From a virus: a stretch of 64,000 bases of DNA. A program made the position numbers and the translations under genes. Shown one piece after another: positions 19,381 through 28,094 of this stretch. The stretch spans positions 1-64,000 of IMG/VR virus record IMGVR_UViG_3300035670_000193; one strand, 5' to 3'. Numbering within the stretch: position 1 is the first letter of the stretch; the number at the start of each line of letters is the position of its first letter. The notes below the pieces were generated by a model. It saw only the letters and a program-made list of their open reading frames with translations, made no database searches and was not told the DNA's origin.

Positions 19381-21267
19381 ATGGCCATTTCGAATACCAG
19401 TATTCTAATTAAACGCTCACTTGGTTCAGCGACACCTAGTTCATTAAAACAGGGTGAATTGGGTTATTCTTACCAGAGTAATACACTCTTTATTGGTACT
19501 CCTGATGGAACTGGTTTTCTGGCCATCGGCAGTAACGGAACATTTGAAACAATCAGTTCTGCTACCTCAGCTAACGTAGCAAGCACTCTGGTTAAAAGAA
19601 ATGCAGAAGGTGCTTTCTTTGGTAAACTATTTGGTGTTGCAAACTCGGCGGTTCAACTAGATACCGCACAAAACTTCTCAGTTACAGGTGAAGTTCTTGC
19701 GTCAGCAGTATCTTTTAATGGTACCTCACCAGTTGCACTTGCAGCTGCACTCAGTACTACCCTTGCTTCTCCTGGCACATATGGTGGTACAACTGCAATT
19801 CCAGTTGTTACTGTTGCTGCAAATGGTCGTATCATTGATATTGCAAACACTTCAGTCACAACTTCATTTACTGTTGCTGGTGATACAGGTACACCTCAAA
19901 CTGTTAATGGTGGCGATACACTAACACTTGCAGGCGGCGCAGGTATTACCTCAACTGCATCAGCAACCGACACAGTTACATTTGATGTAGACAATACTGT
20001 TCTTCGTGGAAACACATCAGTTGGAACACAAATCGTTCTTTCAGATGTTGATGTGTTTGGTAATGTTGCAATTACCGGTAACTTAATCATTTCAGGTAAC
20101 GTTATTGCGGAAGACATTGACCATTTGGTCATTGGTGACCCATTTATTTACTTAGCTGCAAATAATTATTCTGCTGACATACTAGACATTGGTTGGGCTG
20201 CAAATTACTTTGATGGTGCAGACAATAGACATACAGGTATTTTCCGGCACGCATCAAACAAAGAATATTATGTATTTGACAATTATTTACCAGAATTAGA
20301 AGCAAATAATGAAGTAAACATTAATGATGCATCATTTAGAGTTGCTACATTAAATTCAAATTTAAAATCAATTGTTGCAAATACAAATGTACTGAATGTT
20401 TCTGAAGCAAATGCAACAAACATTACAATTACAAGTGCATTAAATCCAAATTACTTAACACCAGGAAGTATTACATACTATGATGGTGGAAAAGTTGCTT
20501 CTCTTGCAAACGTTGGTACATCTGGTGCATATGGTTCTGCATCTTATATTCCTGTTATCACAACAGATGCATATGGTAGAGTATCAGCAGTTTCAAATAC
20601 CGCAGTCGCAATCAATGCTTCACAGATTACAGATGGTACATTACCAATCGCTCGTGGTGGTACAAATCAAACCACATTTACACCAGGTTCTCTGACCTTC
20701 TTTGATGGTACATCACTCGCATCATTCGCAAATTCAACATATACTTTAACTGGTTCTCTTGCAGCTAGCAAGACAATATCTTCTCTAACTGTAGATGCGT
20801 ACGGTCGTGTTACTGCTGCAACTGGTGTTGACATTGCAATCGATGCTTCACAGATTACATCAGGCACATTAGGTGTAGCAAGAGGTGGTACAGGTGCAGG
20901 TTCATTTACTGCTGGTCAAATCATAGTTGGTAATGGCACAGGTGCTCTGTCACAAATTGCAAACGTTACACCAACAATAACTGGTGGACTTTCTGCTGGT
21001 AATACCATCACATCATTGACGATTGATGATTATGGTCGTGTCACCGCATACACAGGTTCTTTAATTTCTGGATTAACAGTATCACAAGGTGGTACAGGCG
21101 CAGCAACATTTACAACAAATGGAATGATTTACGGAAACGGAACAGGTGCTCTTCAAGCAACTGCAGCTGCTGATACATCAGACCAATCTTGGAGTAATCA
21201 GATTTTAACTGTAACAAATACAGGAGTTCCAGTTTGGGCGACAAATATGGATGGAGGAACGTTCTAA
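19381..21267 (+). CDS. Tail fibre protein with repeated GGTG modules
   Basis: This 628-residue fibre protein begins with an attachment-like segment (SILIKRSLGSATPSSLKQGELGYSYQSNTLFIG in outline: IKRS, LKQGELGYS, LFIGTPDG) that is also found at the start of the 927-residue fibre downstream. Residues about 230-330 contain HLVIGDPFIYLAANN and a WAANYFDG region. The C-terminal half repeats the unit PIARGGTNQTTF / GVARGGTGAGSF / TVSQGGTGAATF with intervening VDAYGRVTA segments, a typical stack of phage fibre beta-repeats. It ends NMDGGTF, part of a shared DGGxF terminus. It is likely a side or short tail fibre; the receptor is unknown. Confidence 0.78.
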   Translation: MAISNTSILIKRSLGSATPSSLKQGELGYSYQSNTLFIGTPDGTGFLAIGSNGTFETISSATSANVASTLVKRNAEGAFFGKLFGVANSAVQLDTAQNFSVTGEVLASAVSFNGTSPVALAAALSTTLASPGTYGGTTAIPVVTVAANGRIIDIANTSVTTSFTVAGDTGTPQTVNGGDTLTLAGGAGITSTASATDTVTFDVDNTVLRGNTSVGTQIVLSDVDVFGNVAITGNLIISGNVIAEDIDHLVIGDPFIYLAANNYSADILDIGWAANYFDGADNRHTGIFRHASNKEYYVFDNYLPELEANNEVNINDASFRVATLNSNLKSIVANTNVLNVSEANATNITITSALNPNYLTPGSITYYDGGKVASLANVGTSGAYGSASYIPVITTDAYGRVSAVSNTAVAINASQITDGTLPIARGGTNQTTFTPGSLTFFDGTSLASFANSTYTLTGSLAASKTISSLTVDAYGRVTAATGVDIAIDASQITSGTLGVARGGTGAGSFTAGQIIVGNGTGALSQIANVTPTITGGLSAGNTITSLTIDDYGRVTAYTGSLISGLTVSQGGTGAATFTTNGMIYGNGTGALQATAAADTSDQSWSNQILTVTNTGVPVWATNMDGGTF

Positions 21268-21270
21268 ATA
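21263..21270 (+). promoter_or_regulatory. Late promoter motif TCTAAATA
   Basis: This is a late-type octamer (core TAAATA) overlapping the preceding stop, 33 bases before the ATG of the coiled-coil gene at 21303. The ribosome site AGGGG lies between the motif and that start. Spacing is normal for a T4-type late promoter. Confidence 0.45.
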
Positions 21271-21302
21271 TAATTGTGATTTTTTTATAATAGGGGTTTA
21301 AA

Positions 21303-21851
21303 ATGGATAGTGAAAAGTATGTAAATTATTATATTGAAGCTTTGACAGGAACTTTAAATGAAGCGGTTATAAGAACAATTTCTTTACAGACCAACGCAAG
21401 AATAACAAATGAAGTAATTGAAGAACAAAGAAAGACATTAGATACACTAAAAAACGAACTAGAGACTTATAAGAAAACTCAGCAAGAAAAGAATCAAACA
21501 GAAGTTTCTAGTTTACAGTCTACGATTTCTTCAAAGGATGGTGTGATTGCCGATTTAAGACAACAATTGGCAAACCTTGATAAGATGAGGTCTGAATATG
21601 ATAATGTGAAACATCAAGTGCAACACGTTGATACATTCCGAAATGAGTTGGTGAAGGAAAGAGAATTACACCAAAAAACTAGGAATGAATTTGAAAATAG
21701 AATTAAAGAATTAAGTGACCAAATTGAGTATTTGCAATTAACTCCTGCCAAGCGAAAAAAGGTTGATGAATCTCGAGCAACAAACAAAGTAGAAACTGTT
21801 GTTGTTCAACCCGAAACCGTAACAGTTACAGAGGATGGCGGAAGTTTTTAA
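21303..21851 (+). CDS. Long coiled-coil protein ending in DGGSF
   Basis: This 182-residue protein is nearly all helix. Residues about 35-145 form a continuous charged coiled coil (for example EEQRKTLDTLKNELETYKK, then ELVKERELHQKTRNEFENRIKEL). The last 35 residues are a flexible valine/threonine/glutamate tail ending TVTEDGGSF. It lies between two fibre genes and has its own late-promoter motif, so a fibre chaperone or a structural rod are both possible. The DGGxF end is shared with the two preceding fibre-region proteins, which suggests a common docking partner. No family was recognised. Confidence 0.7.
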   Translation: MDSEKYVNYYIEALTGTLNEAVIRTISLQTNARITNEVIEEQRKTLDTLKNELETYKKTQQEKNQTEVSSLQSTISSKDGVIADLRQQLANLDKMRSEYDNVKHQVQHVDTFRNELVKERELHQKTRNEFENRIKELSDQIEYLQLTPAKRKKVDESRATNKVETVVVQPETVTVTEDGGSF

Positions 21852-21854
21852 TAA

Positions 21855-24638
21855 ATGGCAATCGCAAATACCGTAATTCAAATCAAAAAGTCCACATCAA
21901 GTGGAAATATACCACCATCACTACAAGATGGTGAGTTGGCTATTAACGCCGCTGATGGTAAGTTATTCTATAAAGATGACTTAGGCAATATTCAATCAAT
22001 TCAAAATCAAGATACCTTTGGTACAGTCAATGCCAATGGTTCCTTGATTCTCGCTACAACATCTACTGATACACTTTCTATAATTCCTGGTACAAACATC
22101 ACAATTTCTGCTGATGTTGGTGCAAAATCTTTAACTATTAGTTCTACTGCTTCGGGTGGAGGTGGTGGAGATGATACTGTAGCTTTTGCTGCCTACGCTC
22201 AAGCTAATAGTGCAAAACTAAAAGCAAATACTGGTGGTTATGGTGTTGGTAATAATATTTCTATTGGATGGGGAGCAGGTCTTACCAGTCAGGGCGTATA
22301 TGCTGTAGCTATTGGTGATGAAGCAGGCAAAACATCACAAGGAAATTTTGCAATTGCTATTGGTGATGCCGCAGGAAGACAAACTCAAGGTAATCAAACT
22401 ATAGCAATTGGTTTATTATCGGGTGAAGTAAATCAATATCAAGATGCTATCGCAATAGGTACTGGTTCTGGTCGATATGGTCAAAACACATATTCAGTTG
22501 CTATAGGAACTAGTACAGCATTTGCAAATCAACGTTCTCAAGCCACAGCTATAGGTTATTTAACTGGTTATGAAAATCAAAATGCAGATGCAATTGCAGT
22601 TGGTACTGAAAGTGGAAGATACAATCAAGGTGTAGCTTCAATTTCTATTGGTCAAAATTCAGGTAGAACAAGACAAAATTCTCAAGCTATTTCAATAGGT
22701 GTTCAAGCTGGTTATGCAAACCAACAGAGTTATGGTATAGCAATTGGTTCAAATGCAGGACAAAATTTTCAATCATATGAAGCAATTTCAATTGGTTACA
22801 ACTCTGGACTTTCAACTCAAGGAGAAAAATCAATTGCAATTGGTGTTGAATCAGCTTCATTTGCTCAACAATCAAACTCAATTGCATTAGGTTCTTATTC
22901 TGCATATAGTGGTCAAAATTCTAATTCTATTTCAGTTGGTACATATTCTGGTCATATTAATCAAGGCGAATCATCGGTTTCTATTGGAACAAGAGCTGGT
23001 TTTAATAGCCAAAATTCTTATTCAGTTGCAATTGGTTGGGAATCAGGCGTTGTTGGACAAGGTGAACGAAGTGTAAGTATAGGTATGAGTTCGGGTTATA
23101 CTAGCCAAAATGCATATAGTGTTGCTATAGGATATGCTGCTTCAATAGAAAACCAAGAATCAGATGCTGTTTCTATAGGAAATTTTGCGGGAGGATATTA
23201 TCAAGGAGCTTATGCAGTAGGAATTGGTCGTGAAGCTGGTTATCAAAATCAAGGTTCAACAAGTATAGCTATTGGAAGTTTTTCGGGAAATTACTTTCAA
23301 AGTCCATCTGCTATCGCAATCGGAGTCAATTCTGGCAATAATCTTCAAGGTGAAAAATCAATAGCAATAGGTGAAAGTGCCGGACAGTATAGTCAAAATA
23401 TTTTTGCGATTGCACTCGGTAGTGCAGCTGGATATCAAAGTCAAAGCGCAAATAGTATTGCAATAGGTACTAATTCTGGTGCAAACTTAGCTATCGATTC
23501 AATTGCAATTGGTCGTGATTCTGGTGAATCTACAAATACTGGTTCAATCGCAATTGGTCCTAGTGCCGGTATTAGCCAAGGTTATCAATCCATTGCGATT
23601 GGTAACATTACTGGAAGGTCGCAGGGTCAACGTGCGATTGCAATTGGTTCTGGTAGAGGATATACTAGCCAAGGTGATTATGCTGTTGCTATTGGTACAG
23701 CGTTCACCACCCATTCATACCAAGGACAATACGCAGTTGCTTTAGGATACGATACAGGAAGGTCATATCAAGGAGCATCATCAATAGCAATTGGTAGAGA
23801 AGCGGCGTATGCAACTCAAAATTCAGAATCTATTGCAATAGGTTATAGAGCGGCTTTCGACTCTCAAGGAAATAATTGTATTGCGATAGGTAATTATGCT
23901 GCAGGTGAAGGTGGAAAAACCTACGGCAATCCTGGCCAAAATTCAGGTTCTATTGTAATAGGTGCTTACGCTGGATTTAACGGTGCAGCAGCTAACTCTA
24001 TCATATTAAATGCAAATGGTATAGGTGGTGTTGTATATTCAGAAACAGCGTCAATATATATTGACCCAATTCGAAACGATTTAACAAATAATACACAAGC
24101 ACTTTACTATAACACAACAACAAAAGAAATAACTTTTGCACCACCAGCAGGTGGTGGTGGCGGTGGTTCACAATCATTGCAAGATGTTACTGACATTGGT
24201 GCAACGACAACAAATGCCATTGAGATTACAAACACAACAGTATCAACAAGTGTCTCAACTGGTGCTCTGATTGTTTCTGGTGGTGTTGGTATCAATGGTG
24301 CTCTGAATGCTCTAACAAAATCATTTAGTATTCCACACCCAACGAAAAAAGGCAAAACACTTCGTTATGGTTCTTTAGAGGGACCAGAATATGGTGTGTA
24401 TGTTCGTGGTCAAACCACAGAAAGAATTATTAAACTACCAGATTACTGGAAAAAATTAGTAGATGAAAACACAATTACTGTTAACTTAACTCCTGTTGGA
24501 GAGTATCAGCAACTATATGTTGAAAAGATAGAAAAGAATAAAGTTTATATACGAAACAATTTAGGTAAAAATATAAATTGTCATTTCACCATCTATGCAG
24601 AAAGAGCTGATATTGATAAATTGACTGTTGAGGGTTAA
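21855..24638 (+). CDS. Giant YadA-head-repeat adhesin/fibre
   Basis: This 927-residue protein starts with the same attachment motif as the 628-residue fibre (IQIKKSTSSGNIPPSLQDGELA in outline: IQIKKS, LQDGELAIN, KLFYKDD). Residues about 130-720 are an almost unbroken series of roughly 14-residue units, SIAIGxxAGxxxQxx(S/A), the YadA-like left-handed beta-roll, giving a long trimeric rod. After a GGGGGG hinge near residue 765, the C-terminus (FSIPHPTKKGKTLRYGSLEGPEYGVY in outline) is a compact beta domain seen at the ends of other phage fibres, containing GSLEGPEYGVYVRG. It has no S74 motif. It is probably a major host-contact fibre. Confidence 0.83.
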   Translation: MAIANTVIQIKKSTSSGNIPPSLQDGELAINAADGKLFYKDDLGNIQSIQNQDTFGTVNANGSLILATTSTDTLSIIPGTNITISADVGAKSLTISSTASGGGGGDDTVAFAAYAQANSAKLKANTGGYGVGNNISIGWGAGLTSQGVYAVAIGDEAGKTSQGNFAIAIGDAAGRQTQGNQTIAIGLLSGEVNQYQDAIAIGTGSGRYGQNTYSVAIGTSTAFANQRSQATAIGYLTGYENQNADAIAVGTESGRYNQGVASISIGQNSGRTRQNSQAISIGVQAGYANQQSYGIAIGSNAGQNFQSYEAISIGYNSGLSTQGEKSIAIGVESASFAQQSNSIALGSYSAYSGQNSNSISVGTYSGHINQGESSVSIGTRAGFNSQNSYSVAIGWESGVVGQGERSVSIGMSSGYTSQNAYSVAIGYAASIENQESDAVSIGNFAGGYYQGAYAVGIGREAGYQNQGSTSIAIGSFSGNYFQSPSAIAIGVNSGNNLQGEKSIAIGESAGQYSQNIFAIALGSAAGYQSQSANSIAIGTNSGANLAIDSIAIGRDSGESTNTGSIAIGPSAGISQGYQSIAIGNITGRSQGQRAIAIGSGRGYTSQGDYAVAIGTAFTTHSYQGQYAVALGYDTGRSYQGASSIAIGREAAYATQNSESIAIGYRAAFDSQGNNCIAIGNYAAGEGGKTYGNPGQNSGSIVIGAYAGFNGAAANSIILNANGIGGVVYSETASIYIDPIRNDLTNNTQALYYNTTTKEITFAPPAGGGGGGSQSLQDVTDIGATTTNAIEITNTTVSTSVSTGALIVSGGVGINGALNALTKSFSIPHPTKKGKTLRYGSLEGPEYGVYVRGQTTERIIKLPDYWKKLVDENTITVNLTPVGEYQQLYVEKIEKNKVYIRNNLGKNINCHFTIYAERADIDKLTVEG

Positions 24639-24640
24639 TT

Positions 24641-25732
24641 ATGCCAATTGAAACTAGGAAAGGTCAGATAAAAATAAATCGTGGAAGCATTAATATCAAT
24701 GAAGATAAGGAAGATGAATTATTTCCTTTTACATCTTTTACTTTTTTAAATGGAAATGTTGCATCAAGCGAGACCAGTATTGATAACTTTGTTTCATTCT
24801 ACAAAACAAAACTTGGATTAAATTTTAGTAGTAATTCTTGGATAGACAATGCTGAATATTTTAGTCAAGTTGGTGGCATTCAATATTTTACTGTACCGAG
24901 AACAGGTACATATAAAATAGTAGCTAGAGGTGCACCATCTGGAACTTGTTATTCTACTTTTAGTGGACCCAAGTATTCTTCTGGTGCAACAGTAATTGGA
25001 GATTTTGACTTAGTTGCAGGTCAAATAATAAAAATATTAGTTGGTAAAAGAGGTTCAAATACTTATAGTACTTGCGTTGGTTCAGGCGGTGGCGGCGGTG
25101 GAGGAACTTTTATTGTGGATGATGCATCAAACACAGCTATAGTTGTGGCTGGAGGCGGTGGCGGCGGAGGACAGGATTCGACCGGTCCAATAGTTTGGAC
25201 TGCCATCAATTATGGAAACGCAAACACAACTGGCGGTGGAGCTTATCCAACCAATGGAAGACCAGGCGGTGGCTTTAATTCTGGGACAGAAGGTTCAGGA
25301 GGTAATGGAGGAGATACACCAGGAGGTACAAGTTGTGCTGCTGTAGCAGGAAGTGGTGCAGGTTTTTCAGGAAATGGTCTTGGAGGCCCCAATCCAATTC
25401 AACTTACTTCTAATCATGGAAAATCTTTTTTAAATGGTGGTGCCGGCGGACTTTATAGTGCATCAGCATTTGGAGGTTATGGTGGCGGAGGTTCTACTGG
25501 TGCTTCAGGATATTCTGGTGGTGGAGGAGGAGGATATTCTGGTGGAGGAGGAGGAGGTCTAGATAATTGTAGCTGTACCGACCTTGGCGGTGGTGGAGGC
25601 GGTGGATGTTATTTCAATCCAGTTTGGGTATCATCACCAGTAACATTTACAGTATATAATGCTCCTCCTGCAAGCCCAGTATCTATTCCTGAATTTGATG
25701 CAGGAAATGTCACCGTTACTCTTGTATCATAA
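24641..25732 (+). CDS. Glycine-rich (poly-Gly-II type) adhesin
   Basis: This 363-residue protein has a short N-terminal region (KGQIKINRGSININEDKEDELFPF), a lectin-like beta section around residues 85-140 (FTVPRTGTYKIVARGAPSG, AGQIIKILVGKRG), then some 200 residues dominated by glycine with runs of six or seven G (GSGGGGGGGTFIV, IVVAGGGGGGG, GGYSGGGGGGLDN). The order 'GTYKIxAxG ... GQxIxILVG ... GGGGGGTFVV ... IVVAGGGGG' is that of the Gly-rich domain known from ALK-type receptors and some phage tail tips. Cysteines around residues 103, 146, 226, 310, 312 and 323 could form disulfides. It is most likely a receptor-binding tip, analogous in role to the Gly-rich gp38 adhesins. Confidence 0.75.
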   Translation: MPIETRKGQIKINRGSININEDKEDELFPFTSFTFLNGNVASSETSIDNFVSFYKTKLGLNFSSNSWIDNAEYFSQVGGIQYFTVPRTGTYKIVARGAPSGTCYSTFSGPKYSSGATVIGDFDLVAGQIIKILVGKRGSNTYSTCVGSGGGGGGGTFIVDDASNTAIVVAGGGGGGGQDSTGPIVWTAINYGNANTTGGGAYPTNGRPGGGFNSGTEGSGGNGGDTPGGTSCAAVAGSGAGFSGNGLGGPNPIQLTSNHGKSFLNGGAGGLYSASAFGGYGGGGSTGASGYSGGGGGGYSGGGGGGLDNCSCTDLGGGGGGGCYFNPVWVSSPVTFTVYNAPPASPVSIPEFDAGNVTVTLVS

Positions 25733-25760
25733 ATTTAAAAAAAGGTAAAATAAATATAAG

Positions 25761-26441
25761 ATGGCTGATTCAGATAAAAACATTCTCATATATCCTAATG
25801 TAGGTTCTTCTGACGAACCTAACATTACCTTTTTGTCTGCGAATACAGGGCTTACAGCACAAACTATTGTGTTGAAAGCAAACACCGCCAATGGTGGTTC
25901 CCTATTGTTTACAGATATAATTGGAAATCAACTATTTGTTATTCGAAACGGTTTAGATGACGAAGCAGAACTTTCTGTTTCAGGAAATGTCTTTATCACA
26001 CAAGATGCATCAATAGGTAGAGCTCTAGCTGTTGGTGCCATTGCACCAGATATAGCTAATACTGGTTCAATTCGTGCATCAAATGACATTACGGCATTTT
26101 TTTCAGACAAAAGATTAAAAGACATTGAAGGTGTTATACCTGACGCTCTAGAAAAAATTTCAAAAATTAGTGGAGTATATTACACCGAAAATCAATTAGC
26201 AGAATCTTTTGGATTTAACAACAAAGGAAGAAAAGTTGGTGTAATTGCACAAGAAATACAACAAGTGTTGCCTGAAGTTATTAAACCTGCGCCATTTGAT
26301 AGGACAAATGTAAATGGTGAAGATGTATCAAAATCAGGACAAGAATATTTAACAGTACAATACGAAAAAATTGTACCCCTACTCATCGAAGCAATCAAAG
26401 AATTAAATGATAGAGTAGACAAATTAGAAAGAGGTAAATAA
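25761..26441 (+). CDS. Short fibre tip with S74 intramolecular chaperone
   Basis: This 226-residue protein is half stalk (beta-rich residues 1-110) and half peptidase S74 chaperone. The chaperone begins at Ser115 (SDKRLK, with the Ser and the Lys five residues later as the predicted catalytic dyad) and contains VGVIAQEIQQVLPEVI and the C-terminal coiled coil VPLLIEAIKELNDRV. It is clearly related to the end of the 834-residue fibre. Self-cleavage would leave a 114-residue mature protein, which is very short for a fibre, so it may cap or trimerise a neighbour such as the Gly-rich adhesin. The stop overlaps the gene 13 start by one base. Confidence 0.8.
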   Translation: MADSDKNILIYPNVGSSDEPNITFLSANTGLTAQTIVLKANTANGGSLLFTDIIGNQLFVIRNGLDDEAELSVSGNVFITQDASIGRALAVGAIAPDIANTGSIRASNDITAFFSDKRLKDIEGVIPDALEKISKISGVYYTENQLAESFGFNNKGRKVGVIAQEIQQVLPEVIKPAPFDRTNVNGEDVSKSGQEYLTVQYEKIVPLLIEAIKELNDRVDKLERGK

Positions 26442-27214
26442 TGGCAGCTCCATCTTCAAGAGAACAACTCAAAGATTATTGTCTGCGTAGATTAGGATTT
26501 CCTGTCATTGATATTAACGTAGACCCCGACCAAGTTGAAGACCGAATCGATGATGCTTTGCAATATTGGCAAGATTATCATTTTGACGGCCTTCAAAAAG
26601 TTTATTGGGTTAAAACAATTGACCAAACGGATGTAAACAATACTTACTTAGATGCATCTACGGCAATAGACAGCAACAACAATAGTGTAGAATTAGTTGG
26701 TGTTACAAGAATATTTCCACTTTATGATTCTCAGGCAACAATTAATATGTTTGACCTTAGATATCAGCTTCGTTTAAATGAACTCTATGACTTCACCTCC
26801 GCATCGTACATCAATTACACCATGACTATGCAGCATCTACGTATGTTAGAACAACTATTTACTGGAGAAGTTCCTATTCGTTATCAAAGACATATGGAAA
26901 GATTGTACATAGATTGGGCATGGGGAGCATCTGAAGCACCAGTTGGCACAGTAGTGGTTGCTGAAGCTTACGCCATTATTGACCCAAATGCCTATCATAG
27001 AGTTTGGAATGACCGATGGTTAAAAGAGTATGCAACGGCACTTATTAAAAGAACTTGGGGAAACAATCTTAAAAAGTTTTCTGGTTTACAATTGCCAGGT
27101 GGTGTCACATTAAATGGTGATAAAATATACGAAGAAGCAGTAGAAGAAATTAACGAATTAGAGAAAGAGATGGAAAATAATTACGGCGGCGTATTAGAAT
27201 TCTATCTAAACTAA
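26441..27214 (+). CDS. 13: Neck protein gp13
   Basis: This 257-residue protein opens the head-completion block. T4 gp13 (309 aa) forms the neck with gp14 and closes the filled head. Recognisable conserved parts are REQLKDYCLRRLGFPV near the start, VEDRIDDALQYWQDYHFDG, and the late segment YHRVWNDRWLKEYATALIKRTWG in outline (WNDRWLKEYA, IKRTWGNNL). The gene follows a fibre gene with a TAATG overlap and is followed without a gap by gene 14, exactly as in cyanophage-type relatives. Confidence is high from sequence and synteny together. Confidence 0.92.
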   Translation: MAAPSSREQLKDYCLRRLGFPVIDINVDPDQVEDRIDDALQYWQDYHFDGLQKVYWVKTIDQTDVNNTYLDASTAIDSNNNSVELVGVTRIFPLYDSQATINMFDLRYQLRLNELYDFTSASYINYTMTMQHLRMLEQLFTGEVPIRYQRHMERLYIDWAWGASEAPVGTVVVAEAYAIIDPNAYHRVWNDRWLKEYATALIKRTWGNNLKKFSGLQLPGGVTLNGDKIYEEAVEEINELEKEMENNYGGVLEFYLN

Positions 27215-27215
27215 A

Positions 27216-28094
27216 ATGGCAACATCACCATATTTTAATAATTACGGCAGTATAGCTGAACAAAGAGTCATTGAAGACTTGATTGTTGAGTCAATCAAAG
27301 TTATGGGCTTTGATGCTTTTTATTTGCCCAATAATAATGATGCAGCTCGTGATTTGTTATATGGTGAAGACCCTGTTAAAAAATTCAATTCATCTTTTCC
27401 AGTAGAGATGTACCTTTCAAATATTATGAACTATGGTGGTGAACAAGACTTCTTTTCTAAATTTGGTTTAGAAATTAAAGACCAAGTTAATGTATTAGTT
27501 TCAAGACGTTCTTTTAATCAAAGAACACCACAAAATATTTTAACCAGACCTAGAGAAGGTGACCTTGTTTGGATTCCTTTTCTAAATGGTTTTGGTGAAT
27601 TGTATGAAATTAAATTTGTAGAACAAGCAAAAGACTTTGCTATGTTAGGTAGAAAGTATCCATATTTTTATGAATTATACTTAGAAAAATTCCGTTACTC
27701 ACAAGAAGTTATCGATACTGGTCAACCAGACATTGATGATGTTGTTACTAAATCTGCATACACATTGACTTTAAATACTGGTGCTGGAACAGGAACTTAT
27801 ACTTTGGGTGAATATGTCTATCAATCGTCTGCCAATATTCAAACTGCAACATCTATTGCAACAATACAATCTTGGACACCAAGCGCAAATACATTAACAG
27901 TCACAAACATTAAAGGTGAATTTACTGTTGGTTCAACATTAAAAGGTAACACAAGTAACGCACAATATGTTCTTTCTAGTTATGATGTACTAGAAGACCC
28001 AGCAATAGAAGAAAATTACGATAACAAATTTATTTACGATTCTGCCAATTCAGTTGTTGATTTATCAGAATCTAATCCGTTTGGGTTACTATAA
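27216..28094 (+). CDS. 14: Neck protein gp14
   Basis: This 292-residue protein compares with T4 gp14 (256 aa), the partner of gp13 in the neck to which tails attach. Conserved elements include QRVIEDLIVESIKVMG, the DLLYGEDPVKKF motif, EIKDQVNVLVSRRSF and the WIPFLNGFGELYEIKFVE segment. Residues about 185-265 form a beta insertion (TGAGTGTYTLGEYVYQS) that also appears near the end of gp15, probably a shared small domain. The stop overlaps the gp15 start by one base. The call is firm. Confidence 0.92.
   Translation: MATSPYFNNYGSIAEQRVIEDLIVESIKVMGFDAFYLPNNNDAARDLLYGEDPVKKFNSSFPVEMYLSNIMNYGGEQDFFSKFGLEIKDQVNVLVSRRSFNQRTPQNILTRPREGDLVWIPFLNGFGELYEIKFVEQAKDFAMLGRKYPYFYELYLEKFRYSQEVIDTGQPDIDDVVTKSAYTLTLNTGAGTGTYTLGEYVYQSSANIQTATSIATIQSWTPSANTLTVTNIKGEFTVGSTLKGNTSNAQYVLSSYDVLEDPAIEENYDNKFIYDSANSVVDLSESNPFGLL

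Noticed and set aside
22240-24000. Repeated DNA that might suggest a CRISPR-like or tandem repeat array
   Set aside because: The periodicity is codon-based (14-residue AIG...Q units) within one intact protein gene, and the DNA repeats are imperfect.
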